Assembly (NCBI GenBank): GCA_002280515.1
Contig: NCEA01000014.1
Span: 62,001-126,000 of the forward strand
Source of the DNA: Rhodobacterales bacterium 32-67-9
Lineage (GTDB): Bacteria; Pseudomonadota; Alphaproteobacteria; Rhodobacterales; Rhodobacteraceae
Length of the DNA stretch: 64,000 bases
Direction: 5' to 3'
The notes under the pieces are model-generated. The model saw nothing but the letters and a program-made list of their open reading frames with translations. It made no database searches and was not told where the DNA came from. Each line of letters begins with the position of its first letter. The stretch's first letter is position 1. Below are positions 63,006 to 64,000 of the stretch, one piece after another. The position numbers and the translations under genes are program-made.

Positions 63006-64000
63006 TTAATCCCCCAAGATGACGCCAGTTGCCGTTTCCAGGTAGTGCCTAACAATTGGATTCCTGCTCACTCCTGCTACGGGGTCCAAATAACGTGATG
63101 TTCCTCTTGGGCCAGTGAGGCCAAGGTAAATCTCAACACCGGGAGCGATGACGGCACCCACTTGCCTCGACAAGTCAAGAATTTCTCCGTTGATGATCGT
63201 ATTGGAGATATCAAGGCTCGGGTGGTGCGGCTGCAAGCCCAAATTGCGGATAGTGGCCGATGATACGGTTGAAGGATCAATTGTATCTGCCTCCATATGC
63301 TGCCTATGCCCCACGCCCATAGCCATCGCCGTAGCCATGCCTCCACCTTTCGAGTGCCCTGCGAACGATAGATCCATGATATGTCGAGATGCGAAATCAG
63401 ACCATTCCCGAGCAACCGCAACAGCCGCAGCATAGTCATTGGATTTTCCGACAGTCTGCGCCATATTCTCAGCCATATCGTTGAGGTCCCTGGTATTCCC
63501 TGCGACTATCGAAATCTCGTTGGCTCTTTTGTCATAGTAGGCGCCGCAGCGGCATGAATCTAGCCGTGCCAACATCTCGTCCGCTTCTTCCTCGCTCATC
63601 CGCCGATCAGTTAGAAAGTTCCGATCAACTTCAGTGATGTGCTCTGGCAGGTCATCTGTACCACCTTCATGATGACTCATAATCGCTGCGGCGTCTTCCG
63701 TCGATAGATGCCCGCTCGGGTCCCTCCCGTTCACCGGATCATTGGAGCTGTACGCATACCTGTTTGTCCCGACGCCAGGCCGCATCACCTCCCACCAGTC
63801 TGGCTGGATGAACATGGCGAGTTTGGGGTCGTAGTACCTCGCATTGAGGTACTGGAGCCCGGACTGGTCGTCGAAGCGTTCGCCGATGAAGCCCTTGGTC
63901 TCGGGCAGGCCGAGCGCGCTGACCGGGGTCAGGGGGGTCTCCTCGCCGAAGGGGCGGTAGGCGGTGCGTTCGGTGGCAAGCCCGGCCTCGTTGGTGACCG
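63006..64000 (-). CDS. RHS-family protein C terminus with lipase-like toxin domain (5' end beyond window)
   Basis: The frame enters from the right edge through an intact RHS core: PFGEETPLTPVSALGLPETK, then FDDQSGLQYLNARYYDPKLA and MFIQPDWWEVM. After NDPVNGRDPSGH (about 35 residues past that Met) the variable toxin starts. It has AGNTRDLNDMAENMAQ and then GHSKGGGMATAMAMG, which match a class 3 lipase/Mbeg1-like alpha/beta hydrolase with the nucleophile Ser in GHSxGGG (Lys in place of the usual Leu). It most likely attacks phospholipids of rival cells. Stop at 63006 is followed by its immunity gene. Confidence 0.82.
   Translation of the reverse strand, partial: VTNEAGLATERTAYRPFGEETPLTPVSALGLPETKGFIGERFDDQSGLQYLNARYYDPKLAMFIQPDWWEVMRPGVGTNRYAYSSNDPVNGRDPSGHLSTEDAAAIMSHHEGGTDDLPEHITEVDRNFLTDRRMSEEEADEMLARLDSCRCGAYYDKRANEISIVAGNTRDLNDMAENMAQTVGKSNDYAAAVAVAREWSDFASRHIMDLSFAGHSKGGGMATAMAMGVGHRQHMEADTIDPSTVSSATIRNLGLQPHHPSLDISNTIINGEILDLSRQVGAVIAPGVEIYLGLTGPRGTSRYLDPVAGVSRNPIVRHYLETATGVILGD
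63912..63998 (-). repeat. 87-bp perfect repeat, inverted partner of 27992-28078
   Basis: This section of the RHS core is identical to 27992-28078 when reverse-complemented. The two are 36 kb apart in opposite orientation. It is probably part of a longer RHS homology extending out of the window. Confidence 0.9.

Overview
The window is high-GC DNA from an alphaproteobacterium, most likely a member of the Rhodobacterales/Rhodobacteraceae. The indications are a separate F0 ATP synthase operon with a b' subunit (atpI-B-E-F'-F), the TIGR02302/DUF4175 protein beside lysA, DUF1285, DUF2585, a four-gene moxR/DUF58/DUF4159 operon, a Hint-domain protein, a GT14-DUF5928 glycosyltransferase and short Rhodobacter-type repeats. 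Genes are packed tightly: many neighbours overlap by ATGA or GTGA, several starts are GTG or TTG, and no stretch longer than 300 bases lacks a gene. I saw no tRNA, rRNA, CRISPR array or intact insertion sequence.

Layout. 1-11 kb: MFS transporter (cut by the window edge), accA, an ftsE-ftsX-plsC-PPOX-DUF2585 operon, a zinc-ribbon membrane protein, TIGR02302 protein and lysA. 11-15 kb: a CecR/YbhGFSR-like efflux operon, then a large inverted repeat and an ArsR regulator. 15.5-18.2 kb: the F0 operon. 18-25 kb: GntR regulator, OmpA lipoprotein, Ogt-type DNA repair protein, Hint protein, nth, adenosine kinase and a subtilase. 25-28 kb: divergent sulfotransferase and GT14 glycosyltransferase, HIT protein and CHCC zinc finger. 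28-29.8 kb: an orphan RHS tip with its putative immunity gene and a broken gspE fragment. 29.9-36 kb: polA, a 5'-truncated WYL regulator, VOC protein, zinc exporter, Hyi-like isomerase and DUF1285. 36-43 kb: moxR/BatA-like operon. 43-54 kb: small proteins, DUF599, an ECF sigma factor with a fused VWA membrane partner, a transglutaminase-like protein, a peptidoglycan-binding protein, a BTAD/TPR regulator and succinate-semialdehyde dehydrogenase. 54-62 kb: a hydrolase and an operon (minus strand) with a peptide ABC transporter, ALDH, SDR, cupin and a frameshifted P1-family peptidase. 62-64 kb: a second gspE fragment, an immunity-type lipoprotein and the 3' part of an RHS gene with a lipase-like toxin domain.

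The most unusual feature is the pair of RHS-tip cassettes at 27.95-29.78 kb and 62.1-64.0 kb. Each has the order RHS core, variable toxin, immunity gene, then a gspE 3' fragment in the opposite orientation. They lie in inverted orientation on either side of about 33 kb of mostly housekeeping DNA. They share an 87-bp perfect identity, but their toxin and immunity genes are unrelated. This looks like a modular toxin-swapping system, and a likely substrate for inversion of the block between them.
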